A stretch of 64,000 nucleotides of DNA from assembly GCA_002050275.1 (NCBI GenBank), contig MWTB01000005.1:1-64000 (forward strand), in the 5' to 3' direction. The DNA comes from Anaerolineae bacterium UTCFX1. GTDB lineage: Bacteria; Chloroflexota; Anaerolineae; Anaerolineales; Villigracilaceae. Below, piece by piece: positions 23,624-33,245 of this stretch. The notes under the pieces are model-generated. The model was not told the origin of the DNA and made no database searches. It saw only the letters and a list, made by a program, of their open reading frames with translations. Made by a program: the position numbers and the translations under genes. Each line of letters starts with the position of its first letter. Position 1 is the first letter of the stretch.

Positions 23624-25090
23624 TTATTTCTTCCGCGCGCTATCGATTACCCAATGTCCGTTTTCACGAATGAGAGTATAGCGATGGGCGGTTGTAAAGG
23701 CTGTTCCATCAGTTGTGACGAATTGTAATTCCGCATCGATAGTAGCGGAAGACGAATCGATAGCGATAACTTCCGCGTTGAGGACATGCACGCTGGCGGT
23801 GTACTTGAATCCGGCGCTAAAATCAGCGATCCCATTGGGGTGGTTTCTTGCCTTGAATGCTGTGGACAAGTACTGATAAGCCGTTGAAAAATCTTTATTA
23901 CTCACAAGGTCCCAGTACTCAATGATAAATCCTGTCGTCTCTCGCTCTTTCGTGAACGGCAGATCGGCTGCTTCAGTAGGGAGAGGAGTTTCGGTGGGTT
24001 GAAGCGCATCAGATTGAGCCGTCGTCGGCCACGGAGTAAGGGATGGAATCGCAGTTTCTGCTGAATCTTGAAATGGTAATGGTGATACTGAAATTGCCGA
24101 TGGAGAAATGCCATTGTCATTGTTTCTTGGAGCGAATTGGGGAAACAAAGCCAAAATCACTATGATCAGAAGCGCAAAGCCGACACATCCAACCGCCGCC
24201 CCAACCCCCCACCGGTTAGCGGTTGATTTGGTTTTACTGCGGGAAATTTGCGGTTTTACAGCGCGAGGATTCTCCAAAGCGGTTCTAAAGTCAACCATCG
24301 TTTGATAGCGGTGAGACGGGTTGCGGCTGAGCGCGGTGAGCAAAACTCCTTCAACTGAGTCCGGCAGCGACGGAACAAACTTTTGAGGTCGTGGAAGAGG
24401 CTCAGTAGTCTTTTTTAGCATGACTGCCATGGGAGTGTCGGCGCGATAAGGTAGTCGTCCGGTCACCATTTCATAATAAACTGTTCCCAAGGCGTATATA
24501 TCGGAACGCGTATCTACTTGCCCCAAGCCTTGTTCAGGAGCCATGTATTGCGGCGTGCCAATCCCTATGCCTGAGGCAGTCAGGTCCGTAGTATCTTCGT
24601 TGTCAAGGATTTTTGCTATTCCAAAATCGCTCAACATCGGATGTCCATCCGTTGTGAGCAAAATATTCGACGGTTTAATATCGCGATGAATGATATTTTG
24701 CTGGTGAGCCGCTGCCAAAGCGGACGCAATGGGTATGAGCAGCTTGGCGGCTGCCCGCCATTCCAAAGCTTTTCCATTTTGTCGTTCCATGTGTTGTTTG
24801 AGAGTGCCGCCCGATAGATACTCCATGACCAAGTATGGCTGATTGTCCTGTTCGCCATAATCTAGAATTTTTACGATGTTGGGGTGCGATAACTGCGCCA
24901 GCGCGCGCGCTTCTCGTTCAAAACGCTTCAAAGAATTTGGAGAAAATTGACGCTGGGGAAGGATTACTTTAATGGCAACCTGTCGTTGGAGGCGCATATC
25001 CAGGGCTTTGTAGACAACTGCCATGCCGCCCTCGCCGAGTTGTTCAAGGATGTGATAGCGCCCGATGGTTCTTCCGACAAGGTCAGTCAT
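23624..25090 (-). CDS. receptor Ser/Thr kinase with NTF2/SnoaL-like ectodomain
   Basis: 488 residues: GEGGMAVVYKA, K41, HRDIKPSN, DFGIAKI, GTPQYMAPEQ. One membrane helix at about 300-322 and a Ser/Pro/Thr stalk. Then roughly 100 residues (FIIEYWDLVSNKDFSTAYQY to NGHWVIDSARKK) have the helix-sheet pattern and the terminal GHWVID strand of small NTF2-like lipoprotein domains (DUF4878/SnoaL class). Ligand unknown. It shares the minus strand with the LysM-peptidase gene 29 bases upstream and the FGE kinase 7 bases downstream, so several receptors are probably made from one transcript. Confidence 0.9.
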   Translation of the reverse strand: MTDLVGRTIGRYHILEQLGEGGMAVVYKALDMRLQRQVAIKVILPQRQFSPNSLKRFEREARALAQLSHPNIVKILDYGEQDNQPYLVMEYLSGGTLKQHMERQNGKALEWRAAAKLLIPIASALAAAHQQNIIHRDIKPSNILLTTDGHPMLSDFGIAKILDNEDTTDLTASGIGIGTPQYMAPEQGLGQVDTRSDIYALGTVYYEMVTGRLPYRADTPMAVMLKKTTEPLPRPQKFVPSLPDSVEGVLLTALSRNPSHRYQTMVDFRTALENPRAVKPQISRSKTKSTANRWGVGAAVGCVGFALLIIVILALFPQFAPRNNDNGISPSAISVSPLPFQDSAETAIPSLTPWPTTAQSDALQPTETPLPTEAADLPFTKERETTGFIIEYWDLVSNKDFSTAYQYLSTAFKARNHPNGIADFSAGFKYTASVHVLNAEVIAIDSSSATIDAELQFVTTDGTAFTTAHRYTLIRENGHWVIDSARKK

Positions 25091-25119
25091 AAATCCTTTC
25101 TTCCCTATATAAAAACAAC

Positions 25120-26604
25120 CTACTTGGATTGCTCAAGGAAGATGCGCATCTCTGACAGCCTTCCTTCAAGCAGGGCAATGCGAGCTTTGTCGAGATACCG
25201 ATAGTCTTCCATTTGAGCGGGACTTCCTGTAAATCTTGAAAAAAAAGATGCGTATGAATTCTCAAGATCATTTACCGCGCCGACCAACTCTGACGGTGTT
25301 ACGTCTTCAGACTTATCAAATGTTGCTACATACGCCCTCCATTCGGATTCAAGAGCGGGCAGTTCCTTACCATATACCGCGGCATAATTTCCATTATGGT
25401 AGACAAGTTTCAGCGCGTCAATTCCGTAGGTTTCCACAATGTATTTTACAAAACACCCGGCGGCATAATAGTTTTGAAGATCATTGATGTGCCCCAGATA
25501 AGTCGTTTGAGAGCTGGATATGGATGGCAAAGAATCAGCCTGTACATACAACGCGCAAAATTTTTCTAATGGCATGTGGGCGGACTCGACGATGTTCTCC
25601 ATGCCGAAGTAAACGGCAGTTCCTTCACCGATCATGGTTGAAGAAGGCGACCCGAAGGAATGCCACATGATGAGATGGGTCAATTCGTGGGTTGCAAGAT
25701 AAAGTTGATCGTCAGGGTTCCCGGTGCCATCGTGCAAAAAAAACGTGCGGAACAGCGCCGACGTGCCCCTGCCGCGCAGGGCGAGATTTGGCGGCTCAAA
25801 ATTCGTTCCCGCCACATAGACATCGTATGAGTAGGGAAACGTAAGGTTGAGGCGGCTCTCAAGGAAGGCGAGCGCGTTCAGTTCGAGGCGGGCAAGTGCC
25901 TCGGGATCTTGGGCGGGAAATGAATCCGGTTGATAATGAAGGGTGAACCGCCCGGCATCCAATGACAGTGGATAGCCTTTGGACATGTCGCCATCAATGG
26001 TCGAAAAACGCCATTTCCTTTGCGGGAATTCCTGATCGGGTAATGGGATTTGAATGAACTGCCCTGCCAGTAATGTATCTCCCGCCATGAAGTTCGCAAC
26101 ACGCAACGCGTTCTCTGAAATGCCGTATTTCTGCGAGATGCTTTCGACCGTATCTCCATTCTGCGCCATATAACGGTCAGAAACGAATGTGCCCGGCAAT
26201 GAGGTGACAGCGATCATTTCAGTGAATGTCGGAATAGTAAGAACCTGCCCAATGACGATCATATCCGAAACAAGCGAGTTTGCCGACTTGATTTTTTCAA
26301 CAGTTACATTGAACCTGGCGGCGATCCCATACAAGGTGTCGCCCTGTTGAACCGTATAAACGATTGGCATTGGGGTAATAATGAGCGTTTCGGCGCGGAC
26401 AACAGACGTAGCGGTTTGAATCGGAGAAGGAGTAGCCGGAGCAAGAGACGTTTCGGACGGCGTGATAATTTCAGTGGAAAATGAAGATGATTTTATGATC
26501 CAAAAGAATATGGCGGCAACTGCAACGAGCAATGTCGCGAGAATCCAAAGAACCGCCCACTGAATTGGGGTCAAACGAATCCTGCTGGAACTTTTTTGCC
26601 TCAT
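25120..26604 (-). CDS. membrane-anchored LysM protein with HExxH metallopeptidase domain
   Basis: 494 residues from ATG 26604, five bases after the upstream kinase stop; longer in-frame starts lie inside that kinase. Short cytoplasmic tail, one helix (about 15-37), then two LysM modules (YTVQQGDTLYGIAARFNV and YMAQNGDTVESISQKYGI). The C-terminal domain is peptidase-MA-like: LATHELTHLIMW supplies the HELTH zinc motif, and GEGTAVYF about 25 residues on supplies the third ligand. A cell-wall-bound gluzincin acting outside the membrane follows from this. Being sandwiched between two receptor kinases suggests it processes or shapes what they sense (inference). Confidence 0.88.
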   Translation of the reverse strand: MRQKSSSRIRLTPIQWAVLWILATLLVAVAAIFFWIIKSSSFSTEIITPSETSLAPATPSPIQTATSVVRAETLIITPMPIVYTVQQGDTLYGIAARFNVTVEKIKSANSLVSDMIVIGQVLTIPTFTEMIAVTSLPGTFVSDRYMAQNGDTVESISQKYGISENALRVANFMAGDTLLAGQFIQIPLPDQEFPQRKWRFSTIDGDMSKGYPLSLDAGRFTLHYQPDSFPAQDPEALARLELNALAFLESRLNLTFPYSYDVYVAGTNFEPPNLALRGRGTSALFRTFFLHDGTGNPDDQLYLATHELTHLIMWHSFGSPSSTMIGEGTAVYFGMENIVESAHMPLEKFCALYVQADSLPSISSSQTTYLGHINDLQNYYAAGCFVKYIVETYGIDALKLVYHNGNYAAVYGKELPALESEWRAYVATFDKSEDVTPSELVGAVNDLENSYASFFSRFTGSPAQMEDYRYLDKARIALLEGRLSEMRIFLEQSK

Positions 26605-26608
26605 CCCG

Positions 26609-28606
26609 CTACCGCGACCATGATCCTGCCCAGCCATAATCGCTAGTGATCTGTTCCAAACGGCCTCCGTTGGGGCGCGCCACCCATAAGCCAAGAGGAC
26701 TATTAAATAATATCAGATTCGATTCGGACCAACTCGGCCGCCCATAGTCGCCTTCGATCACCAACTGCGGGTCGCCGCCATCCGCGGAGATTGTCCAAAT
26801 TCCTGTTGGGTTCGATCCTTGACCTGTGGCTGAGTTGTATGCGATCTCCCGACCATCGGGAGACCATGTGGGCCAGCGGCTGTCATCGCCGCCAAATGTG
26901 ATTTGGCTGTTTTTGCCGCTGTTGAAATCGTAGACATAGATCTGCCATGTTCCGCCGTCCAGATACATGTACGCGAGTTGGGAGCCGTCCGGCGAAAAGA
27001 CGGGACCGCGCCCGCTCAACCCGGTTGACCTGTCGCTTCTATCTGAATAGACGCGTATGTCGCCATTGGTATTGTACGACACGCCGAGTTCATGGCGGAC
27101 GTATACGATCTGATCTCCTGAGAGAGAATAATGCGCCTCGCGGTCGTCGTACCCCTGACTGCCGATAATCATGAATGGGCTGCGTCCGCTGGCGCTCACC
27201 TGCCAGATATCATACGTCCCGTCGCAATTGGCTTGATATAAGATGGATTTGCCATCCGGCGACCAATGAGGAACCGAACTGTCGCAATCGCTGCTCGTCA
27301 GAAGGTCTCTGTTTCCACCGTTCGAATCGGCGACATAAATACTGGCATTCCTGCCAGAGGTTCCGATCACATAGGTAATTTGGATGGGGAAGTTTCTTTC
27401 AGGGATGGTGGAGGCGGGTTCTTCACCGGGCAAAATTCCCGCTGTGGGAGAAGGCGCGGAATCCGTTGGGTTTTCTAATTCCTGAGGTATGGGCGCTTCA
27501 TCAGTAGGCGAATTTGGCGCAGGCGTATCTTCCTGGACCGATGTAGGAGGCGCTGATTTCGTTTGGGCTTCGACTACCGGCGTTGGAGTGGAAAACACAC
27601 GCCCAGCCACAAACGCCAGCCCAAGAATTCCCACACATAGGATTAATCCCCCCGCAACTGCCGCAATTGGGAAAATCGAGATCGGCTTCTTTTGGACAGT
27701 TCCGGTTTTTGTTCCGAATTGGTCGAAGGTGGTATCGTCTGTGCTGGTTTCAACAACGGTTGCCAGCGTATCTGCCCCACCGATGAGGGTTTCAAGCGCC
27801 TGCCTAAATTCACTCATGGATTTAAATCTCTCAGCCGGTCTTTGGGCAAGCGCTTTGATCAGCACGCTTTCCAATTGACCCGGCAGCCCTTTGACGTATG
27901 TTGAAGGGCGGGGTAATGGTTCCATGCTCTTTTTGAGCATGACCGCCAGCGGAGTATCCGCATGGTATGGGAGCCGACCTGTTACCAATTGATACAGCAC
28001 CACCCCCAATGCGTAGATATCCGACCGTTCATCGGCTTTGCCAACTCCCTGCTCGGGCGCCATATAATCTGGCGTGCCGATGCCCACGCCGGTATCCGTC
28101 AGGGTGGTCACGGTCTCGCCATCGTCCACCACGATTTTTGCGATGCCAAAATCGGAGAGCATCGGGTCGCGGTCATTTGCCATCAGAATATTGCTGGGCT
28201 TGATGTCGCGATGAAGGATGCCCTTTTTATGCGCCGCCTCCAACGCCCCTGCTATTTGGATCGTGATTTGCACAGATTGCTGCCACGAAAGCGGCTTGCC
28301 CTTCATCAAATCTTTGAGCGTGCCGCCTTGAATGTAATCCATCACCAAATAAGGACTGCCCTCGAACTCGCCGAAGTCGAAGATCTTAACGATATGTGGG
28401 TGCGACAGATTCGCCAGCAACTTGCCTTCGCGCCTGAAACGCGCAAGAAAAATATCTATTTGCTCCTTGCCCGGCTGGATAAATTTGATAGCAACACGCC
28501 GATCCAGTGTGGTGTCCAACGCTTCATACACCACCGCCATCCCGCCCTTGCCAAGTTGCGAAAGGATTTTATAACGCCCGATGTTCTTTCCAATAAGCCA
28601 GTTCAT
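26609..28606 (-). CDS. receptor Ser/Thr kinase with second PD40/TolB-like beta-propeller
   Basis: 665 residues: GKGGMAVVYEA, VAIKFI, HRDIKPSN, DFGIAKI, GTPDYMAPEQ. A single membrane helix lies at about 328-350, followed by a Pro/Thr/Glu stalk. From about 415 a beta-propeller has blades with HWSPDG, VFSPDG and TWSPDG, and strands such as DIWQVSASG. It is a separate lineage from the propeller kinase at 18306-20315. Its ATG overlaps the stop of the kinase stub at 28603-28761 (ATGA), so translation may be coupled to that leader. First full gene of a four-gene minus-strand run reaching 21700. Confidence 0.93.
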   Translation of the reverse strand: MNWLIGKNIGRYKILSQLGKGGMAVVYEALDTTLDRRVAIKFIQPGKEQIDIFLARFRREGKLLANLSHPHIVKIFDFGEFEGSPYLVMDYIQGGTLKDLMKGKPLSWQQSVQITIQIAGALEAAHKKGILHRDIKPSNILMANDRDPMLSDFGIAKIVVDDGETVTTLTDTGVGIGTPDYMAPEQGVGKADERSDIYALGVVLYQLVTGRLPYHADTPLAVMLKKSMEPLPRPSTYVKGLPGQLESVLIKALAQRPAERFKSMSEFRQALETLIGGADTLATVVETSTDDTTFDQFGTKTGTVQKKPISIFPIAAVAGGLILCVGILGLAFVAGRVFSTPTPVVEAQTKSAPPTSVQEDTPAPNSPTDEAPIPQELENPTDSAPSPTAGILPGEEPASTIPERNFPIQITYVIGTSGRNASIYVADSNGGNRDLLTSSDCDSSVPHWSPDGKSILYQANCDGTYDIWQVSASGRSPFMIIGSQGYDDREAHYSLSGDQIVYVRHELGVSYNTNGDIRVYSDRSDRSTGLSGRGPVFSPDGSQLAYMYLDGGTWQIYVYDFNSGKNSQITFGGDDSRWPTWSPDGREIAYNSATGQGSNPTGIWTISADGGDPQLVIEGDYGRPSWSESNLILFNSPLGLWVARPNGGRLEQITSDYGWAGSWSR

Positions 28607-28761
28607 ACTGACCCTTCCCGGTATCTATTTTTGAAACCCTCATGTCCAATGCGCTCACGCGATATTGGGCTTTGGCAAAAAGAATTTAAGCTCTGGGGGG
28701 CTTCGCCAAGTTGCTCGAGGATGTGGTAGCGTCCGAGTGATTGACCGATGAGATTTGTCAT
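28603..28761 (-). pseudogene. kinase N-terminal stub overlapping the start of the next kinase
   Basis: A 52-codon frame reads MTNLIGQSLGRYHILEQLGE then, out of kinase sequence, APQSLNSFCQ and on to GSV and a stop. Its TGA overlaps the ATG of the propeller kinase (ATGA). It is the same kind of scar as 14928-15002 but still open across the junction, so it could serve as a coupled leader cistron. It faces away from the type VII promoter 22 bases to its right. Confidence 0.8.
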
Positions 28762-28782
28762 AAAATTGTCCTAAACTGATCG

Positions 28783-28810
28783 TTGACTTTTTCCCCGTCT
28801 ATTATATAAT
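28783..28810 (+). promoter_or_regulatory. promoter of the WXG100/EssC operon
   Basis: TTGACT, 16 bases, TATAAT; predicted start about 28817 and a leader of some 36 bases to ATG 28853. The -10 lies in a palindrome, ATTATATAAT, so divergent use toward the kinase stub is possible. The similar promoter at 14868-14896 suggests common control of secretion and effector genes. Confidence 0.75.
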
Positions 28811-28852
28811 CGTTTTAGTCGTCAATCCACTCAATTCAGGAGGAACAATCCA

Positions 28853-29128
28853 ATGGCTACACTTCATATGGAAGTCGAGAGCGCGCGCGGCACGCAGAAC
28901 ACTATGACCAATACGCATTCCCAATTGATGTCCATGCTCCAGAGCATGTCCAGCTCGGTGAACGGTCTGCAACCGGCCTGGCTTGGAAATTCTGCCACAG
29001 AATTTTATAGCGAATACGAGCAATGGAAATCGTCCATGACCAGCCTGCTTGAGAATTTGCAAGTTCTCAATACCCGCCTAAGCAATGAGATCACTGAGTG
29101 GGAGTCGATGGCGAGCAAGTTGGCGTAA
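28853..29128 (+). CDS. WXG100 (ESAT-6-like) small secreted protein
   Basis: 91 residues, the normal WXG100 size. Two helices flank the turn PAWLGNSATEF, where W-L-G is the family motif; the C-terminal helix ends with NEITEWESMASKLA. AGGAGG lies 8 bases before the ATG. As first gene behind a strong promoter and directly ahead of the EssC-type ATPase, it is probably the main substrate or structural partner of the secretion system, exported as a dimer. The second WXG100 gene sits just after the ATPase. It shares the LHMxV start with the other WXG-type proteins of the island. Confidence 0.92.
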   Translation: MATLHMEVESARGTQNTMTNTHSQLMSMLQSMSSSVNGLQPAWLGNSATEFYSEYEQWKSSMTSLLENLQVLNTRLSNEITEWESMASKLA

Positions 29129-29155
29129 ATCACCCCTTCGTTACTTTCATTAATA

Positions 29156-29187
29156 ACTTATCCCAGGGATATACGCCTGGGATAAGT
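29156..29187. promoter_or_regulatory. strong hairpin between WXG100 and EssC genes
   Basis: acttatcccagg and cctgggataagt form a perfect 12-bp stem with an 8-base loop. No clear T-run follows, so it is probably a leaky terminator or an mRNA processing/stability element. It could make the small WXG100 far more abundant than the ATPase. Its last base touches a possible TTG start of the ATPase frame. Confidence 0.7.
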
Positions 29188-29264
29188 TGGCGTTTCAATT
29201 TTCAGGTTTGACCGCCTCGCTGCTTATTCCGATAAGGCGTCCACCTACAAATGGGAGGATTTCT

Positions 29265-32200
29265 TTGGTTGATTCAGCGCTCCGCACTAAAAAAAGATCC
29301 GAGATAAGCGCGGCGCCGCGCCGGGTTTACGGGGTCAAGCCGCGCGAGCCGTGGGAATTGCCCAATCAGACCGAGGAGATTCCCGCGCCGCCGCGCCCTC
29401 CGCAAGCGCCGGGGGAACTGAACATGCTGGGAATGATCTTGCCGCCAATATTTATGTTGATAGCGTATGGCGGTATGATGGCAGTTATGTCTGCCTCCGG
29501 CTCCTCGTCTTCAAACTCGTGGTTTTTTTTGATCATGCCGCTGGTGGGTATGGGTATGCCAGCCGCCAATTACTTTACCCATAAACAACAAGTCAAGAAA
29601 TATCGCGAAGCCATGCAGGCGCGTGAACAAAATTACCGCCGCGAACTGGCAAAGACACGAACGCGGTTAGATGCGCTGGCAAACCAACAACGCAAGGCGC
29701 TCGATCGAGAATATCCGCTCCTGCCGCGGCTGGTGCAAACCGGACTGGGAATCAGTCACCAAAAGCGTCTGTGGTGGCGGCGGATGGCGGATGGGGATTT
29801 TCTCTCGCTTCGCATGGGGACTGGAAATGGACCTGCTTCTTTTAAAGTTAATCCGCCGAAATCATACGATCCGGACGATCCGCTCATTCCCTTGGCGAGT
29901 GAACTTGCAGAGGAATACCAGAAAGTTTCCGATATTCCCCTCTTGTTGGATCTTCTCAAAATCGGGAGTGTTGGGCTAGAGGATCGAGGCGAAGGCGTGA
30001 TCTACGGGTTTGCCCGGCGGTTGATCCTCGATATCATCGTTCACCATTCCCCGCAAGATGTTCAAATCGTAGCGCTCGCCGATACGCCACAGGCTCAGGA
30101 TCGTTGGGGTTGGTTGAAGTGGGCGCCCCATACCCGCGCCGTCTATCAAGGCGAAAGCCTTCGCAGGCTTGCCTTCAATCCACAGGCGGTTGACAAAACC
30201 GTGGAATGGCTCAAAGATGAGTTTGAAGGTCGCAGAAAATCGGAACCGGGAGTCAGGAAACGCGCCGCCAAAACCGCTATTTTTGTCTTACTGGATGATT
30301 CAGGCGATATTCGCCGTTCGGAGGATATTCGCGAGCTGACAGAATCGGGCTGGGAGGCGGATATCTACCTAATGTTCGTTGGCGGACGCAACTGGCCAAG
30401 AGAATGCCGGGCAAAGATTAACATCTCGAAGGATGAATTTAAATATACAGAAACTTTCGCCGGAGAAGACCGCGGAAAGCGTTTACGCGGTCAGGTGGAA
30501 CCAGCCAGCCAATTGGATTGCGAACGTGTGGCGCGCTCGCTTGCGAGTTGGGAAATTTCCGGTGGGGGGGGAAGCAGTCCCCTGCCTGAAACCGTTCGCC
30601 TTTCCGAACTGGTTGATAATAATGAAATCACACTGGAAGCATTGAAGCAAAACTGGGCGCGTCCTAGGGATCGTGATGAATTACTGCAATTTCCCTTCGG
30701 ACTTCGCAGCGGGCGCAAGGGCTTGGAGCCGGTCATCTTGAATCTCCTGCCACCCGCGCCTGAATTCACGGGCATTGGCGCTTATCACACCATTCTTGTT
30801 GGAACCACAGGCAGCGGCAAAAGCGAATTCATGAAAACTCTGGCGCTTTCAGCAGCTTGGAAATACTCGCCGCGCCTGCTCAATTTCTTTTTCATGGATT
30901 TCAAAGGCGGCGCGGCTTTTAATGTGCTCAAAGACCTGCCTCACGTCGTAGGCGTGGTCACCAACCTAAGTCCGCAACTAGTGGAACGCGGGCTGGATGC
31001 CTTGCAGGCTGAATTCGATCGGCGGCAAAAGCGCTTTGCCGAGGCGGCTGTCTCGAATATCTGGTCTTACAACGCGAAATTCCCTCAAGCCCCCATTCCC
31101 CACTTGATGCTGATGTTGGATGAGTTCGCGCGCGGCATGAGCGACTTCCAACGCCTGCCCGAAATGCTGGATAAACTTGTGCGCATTGGACGGTCGCTTG
31201 GCGTCTATCTCCTGCTCGCCAATCAGGATGTGAACGCTGCGGTGGATCGCCTGTTGAATAACGTGGGTTGGCATATTGCCCTCAAGGTTGCGCGTCAGGA
31301 TGAAATGTATATCATTGACCGCTCTCTTCCAAAAGTGGAACGAACCGGGCAGGGTTATCTACATTCCATGGATGGCGACATTTATGAATTCCAAGCCGCC
31401 TACGCCGGTGTTTCTGTGGTGGACCGCGAAGAAAGCGCAGAACAGGTTTTTTATATTTATCGGGTCGGCGACGATGGCAAGTGGTATCAACCCTTTACCA
31501 ATGCGCGCCGCCAAAGCGCGGCAGAAAAAGACCAGAGCCGCCCTGTTGAGCAGGATCGTCTGATCTCTTTTATAAAAGAACTATCTAGTGAAGTGGAACC
31601 CGCTCCACCTATCTACTTGGAGCCACTGGAACAAAATATTTCACTCGAAACGGTACTGCAAGAATCGGGTATCCAACGAGCCTTTGAAAACGGCAAATGG
31701 AATCGCAAGGTGGAACGCGCGCGTCTTGTTGCGCCGATTGGCTACATCGATTCGACCGAAGCCTGCATTCAGGAACCCCTGACCGTTGACTTCGAAGATC
31801 AGGATGGGCATTTGTGGGTGATCGGCGGACCTGCCAGCGGCAAGTCCATGAGTCTCGAAACAACTCTACTTTCTCTTGCAATAACCAATACGCCTGAAGA
31901 AGCGCAATTTTATATTCTGGAATTTAGCGCCGAAGCCCGCTTGAAAACTTTCCAAACCCTGCCTCATTGCGGCGCGGTCATCACGCCTAAAGATCCGCCC
32001 GAACTGGTAGACCGACTTTTCCGATTCCTGGATGATGAAATGAATCGCCGTTCTGAGAAAAAAAGACGCGGAAAGAAAGGACAATCGCGAGAGGCAGACA
32101 TTTTCCTGATCGTCCACGACTTTAACGAATTTCGAAATGCCTACCCGGACCACATGGATCGTCTGACACCCCTCATGAAAAGCAAAGCCATGGGCATTCA

Positions 32201-33245
32201 TCTGATCGTTTCCACGAACCGCCGTATCGAACTACCCAATAAAATGGCTATTGCCCGCAAAGTGATACTGCGCCTTACCAATCGAGAAGATTATTCGGAT
32301 GCGGTTGGCGGTCGTATGACTATTCCTATTCCGACGGCGCTGGCTGAGGGGCGCGGTTTGTGGGCGGACGGCAAACCGCTCGAGTGTCAGATAGCCCAGC
32401 CAATGGTTTCTCTCGATGGGGGCGATTCTCAAACGGACTTGGATGAAGCCTGCCAAATGCTGACGCAGAAGTGGCGCGGCGATTCGGCTCACCAGATCCG
32501 TATTCTGCCTGCGGAAATTTCCTTGAACGAATTATTGAAACAAACTACTTCATCTAAAGAAGACGGTCTGTTGATTCCACTTGGGCTGTCCTTTGAAACC
32601 GCGCAATTGGTCACTGTTGATTTGTTGAGAGAAATTCCCCGCTGGTTGATATTAGGGCCGCCTCGCAGCGGCAAAAGTAATTTCCTTGCCTGCCTGGCAA
32701 ACGCGGTATCCATCCAACAACCAGGTCAATGGGATATCCGCTACATCTCGCCGCGTCGCCCGGCTCCCAGCGGGTTGAATAAAGACAGCGTGCAAATACA
32801 TACCAGCCCAGGCGAGGCAGTCAAGACGATCAACGAACTGGTGGAGACCTTCGAACACCCAGCGAGACTCGAAAAGCGCGTTCTCCTGTTGCTTGACGAT
32901 TTGGGCGCGGCGTTCGAGCAGGGACGGGAGTCTTTTTCTACCGCGTTGAATACTCTAGCCCTGAAGTCATCCAGCCGGGACGATGTTATCATTGCAGGCG
33001 CCGGCTACCCGGATGAACTTCGCCAGCACCAAATGATGTCCAAACTGGTGCAAAATTTGAAAACCAGCAAGAACGGGATCGGCTTCTCCCGCGATTCAAA
33101 CGATGTTGAATTGCTAGGTTACACGGTTCCGCTTCATTATCGTCGGATCGAATTACCGCCCGGGCGAGGTTTTTGGGTCAGCGGCAACAAGACAACGTTG
33201 ATTCAAACTCCGCTCGCCGCAGGGAAACGAGGAGCGCACAAATGA
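29265..33245 (+). CDS. EssC/EccC-type FtsK/SpoIIIE ATPase of a type VII-like secretion system
   Basis: About 1326 residues from TTG 29265, which has GGGAGG six bases ahead; the frame is open from TTG 29187, whose upstream is the hairpin stem, and that extra part contains RRPP, seen in EccC starts, so the start is uncertain. Two membrane helices come early (LGMILPPIFMLIAYGG and WFFLIMPLVGMG). Three P-loop modules follow, numbered from 29187: GTTGSGKSE at 539 with LMLMLDEF near 641, GGPASGKSM near 880, and GPPRSGKSN near 1157 with LLLLDD. Three ATPase domains in one chain and this length are typical of EccC/EssC, the motor that recognises WXG100 signals. Its TGA overlaps the next WXG100 ATG. 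Confidence 0.93.
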   Translation: MVDSALRTKKRSEISAAPRRVYGVKPREPWELPNQTEEIPAPPRPPQAPGELNMLGMILPPIFMLIAYGGMMAVMSASGSSSSNSWFFLIMPLVGMGMPAANYFTHKQQVKKYREAMQAREQNYRRELAKTRTRLDALANQQRKALDREYPLLPRLVQTGLGISHQKRLWWRRMADGDFLSLRMGTGNGPASFKVNPPKSYDPDDPLIPLASELAEEYQKVSDIPLLLDLLKIGSVGLEDRGEGVIYGFARRLILDIIVHHSPQDVQIVALADTPQAQDRWGWLKWAPHTRAVYQGESLRRLAFNPQAVDKTVEWLKDEFEGRRKSEPGVRKRAAKTAIFVLLDDSGDIRRSEDIRELTESGWEADIYLMFVGGRNWPRECRAKINISKDEFKYTETFAGEDRGKRLRGQVEPASQLDCERVARSLASWEISGGGGSSPLPETVRLSELVDNNEITLEALKQNWARPRDRDELLQFPFGLRSGRKGLEPVILNLLPPAPEFTGIGAYHTILVGTTGSGKSEFMKTLALSAAWKYSPRLLNFFFMDFKGGAAFNVLKDLPHVVGVVTNLSPQLVERGLDALQAEFDRRQKRFAEAAVSNIWSYNAKFPQAPIPHLMLMLDEFARGMSDFQRLPEMLDKLVRIGRSLGVYLLLANQDVNAAVDRLLNNVGWHIALKVARQDEMYIIDRSLPKVERTGQGYLHSMDGDIYEFQAAYAGVSVVDREESAEQVFYIYRVGDDGKWYQPFTNARRQSAAEKDQSRPVEQDRLISFIKELSSEVEPAPPIYLEPLEQNISLETVLQESGIQRAFENGKWNRKVERARLVAPIGYIDSTEACIQEPLTVDFEDQDGHLWVIGGPASGKSMSLETTLLSLAITNTPEEAQFYILEFSAEARLKTFQTLPHCGAVITPKDPPELVDRLFRFLDDEMNRRSEKKRRGKKGQSREADIFLIVHDFNEFRNAYPDHMDRLTPLMKSKAMGIHLIVSTNRRIELPNKMAIARKVILRLTNREDYSDAVGGRMTIPIPTALAEGRGLWADGKPLECQIAQPMVSLDGGDSQTDLDEACQMLTQKWRGDSAHQIRILPAEISLNELLKQTTSSKEDGLLIPLGLSFETAQLVTVDLLREIPRWLILGPPRSGKSNFLACLANAVSIQQPGQWDIRYISPRRPAPSGLNKDSVQIHTSPGEAVKTINELVETFEHPARLEKRVLLLLDDLGAAFEQGRESFSTALNTLALKSSSRDDVIIAGAGYPDELRQHQMMSKLVQNLKTSKNGIGFSRDSNDVELLGYTVPLHYRRIELPPGRGFWVSGNKTTLIQTPLAAGKRGAHK

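Noticed and set aside
27962-28729. 255-residue plus-strand frame
   Set aside because: It is the complement of a conserved kinase domain with intact motifs on the other strand.
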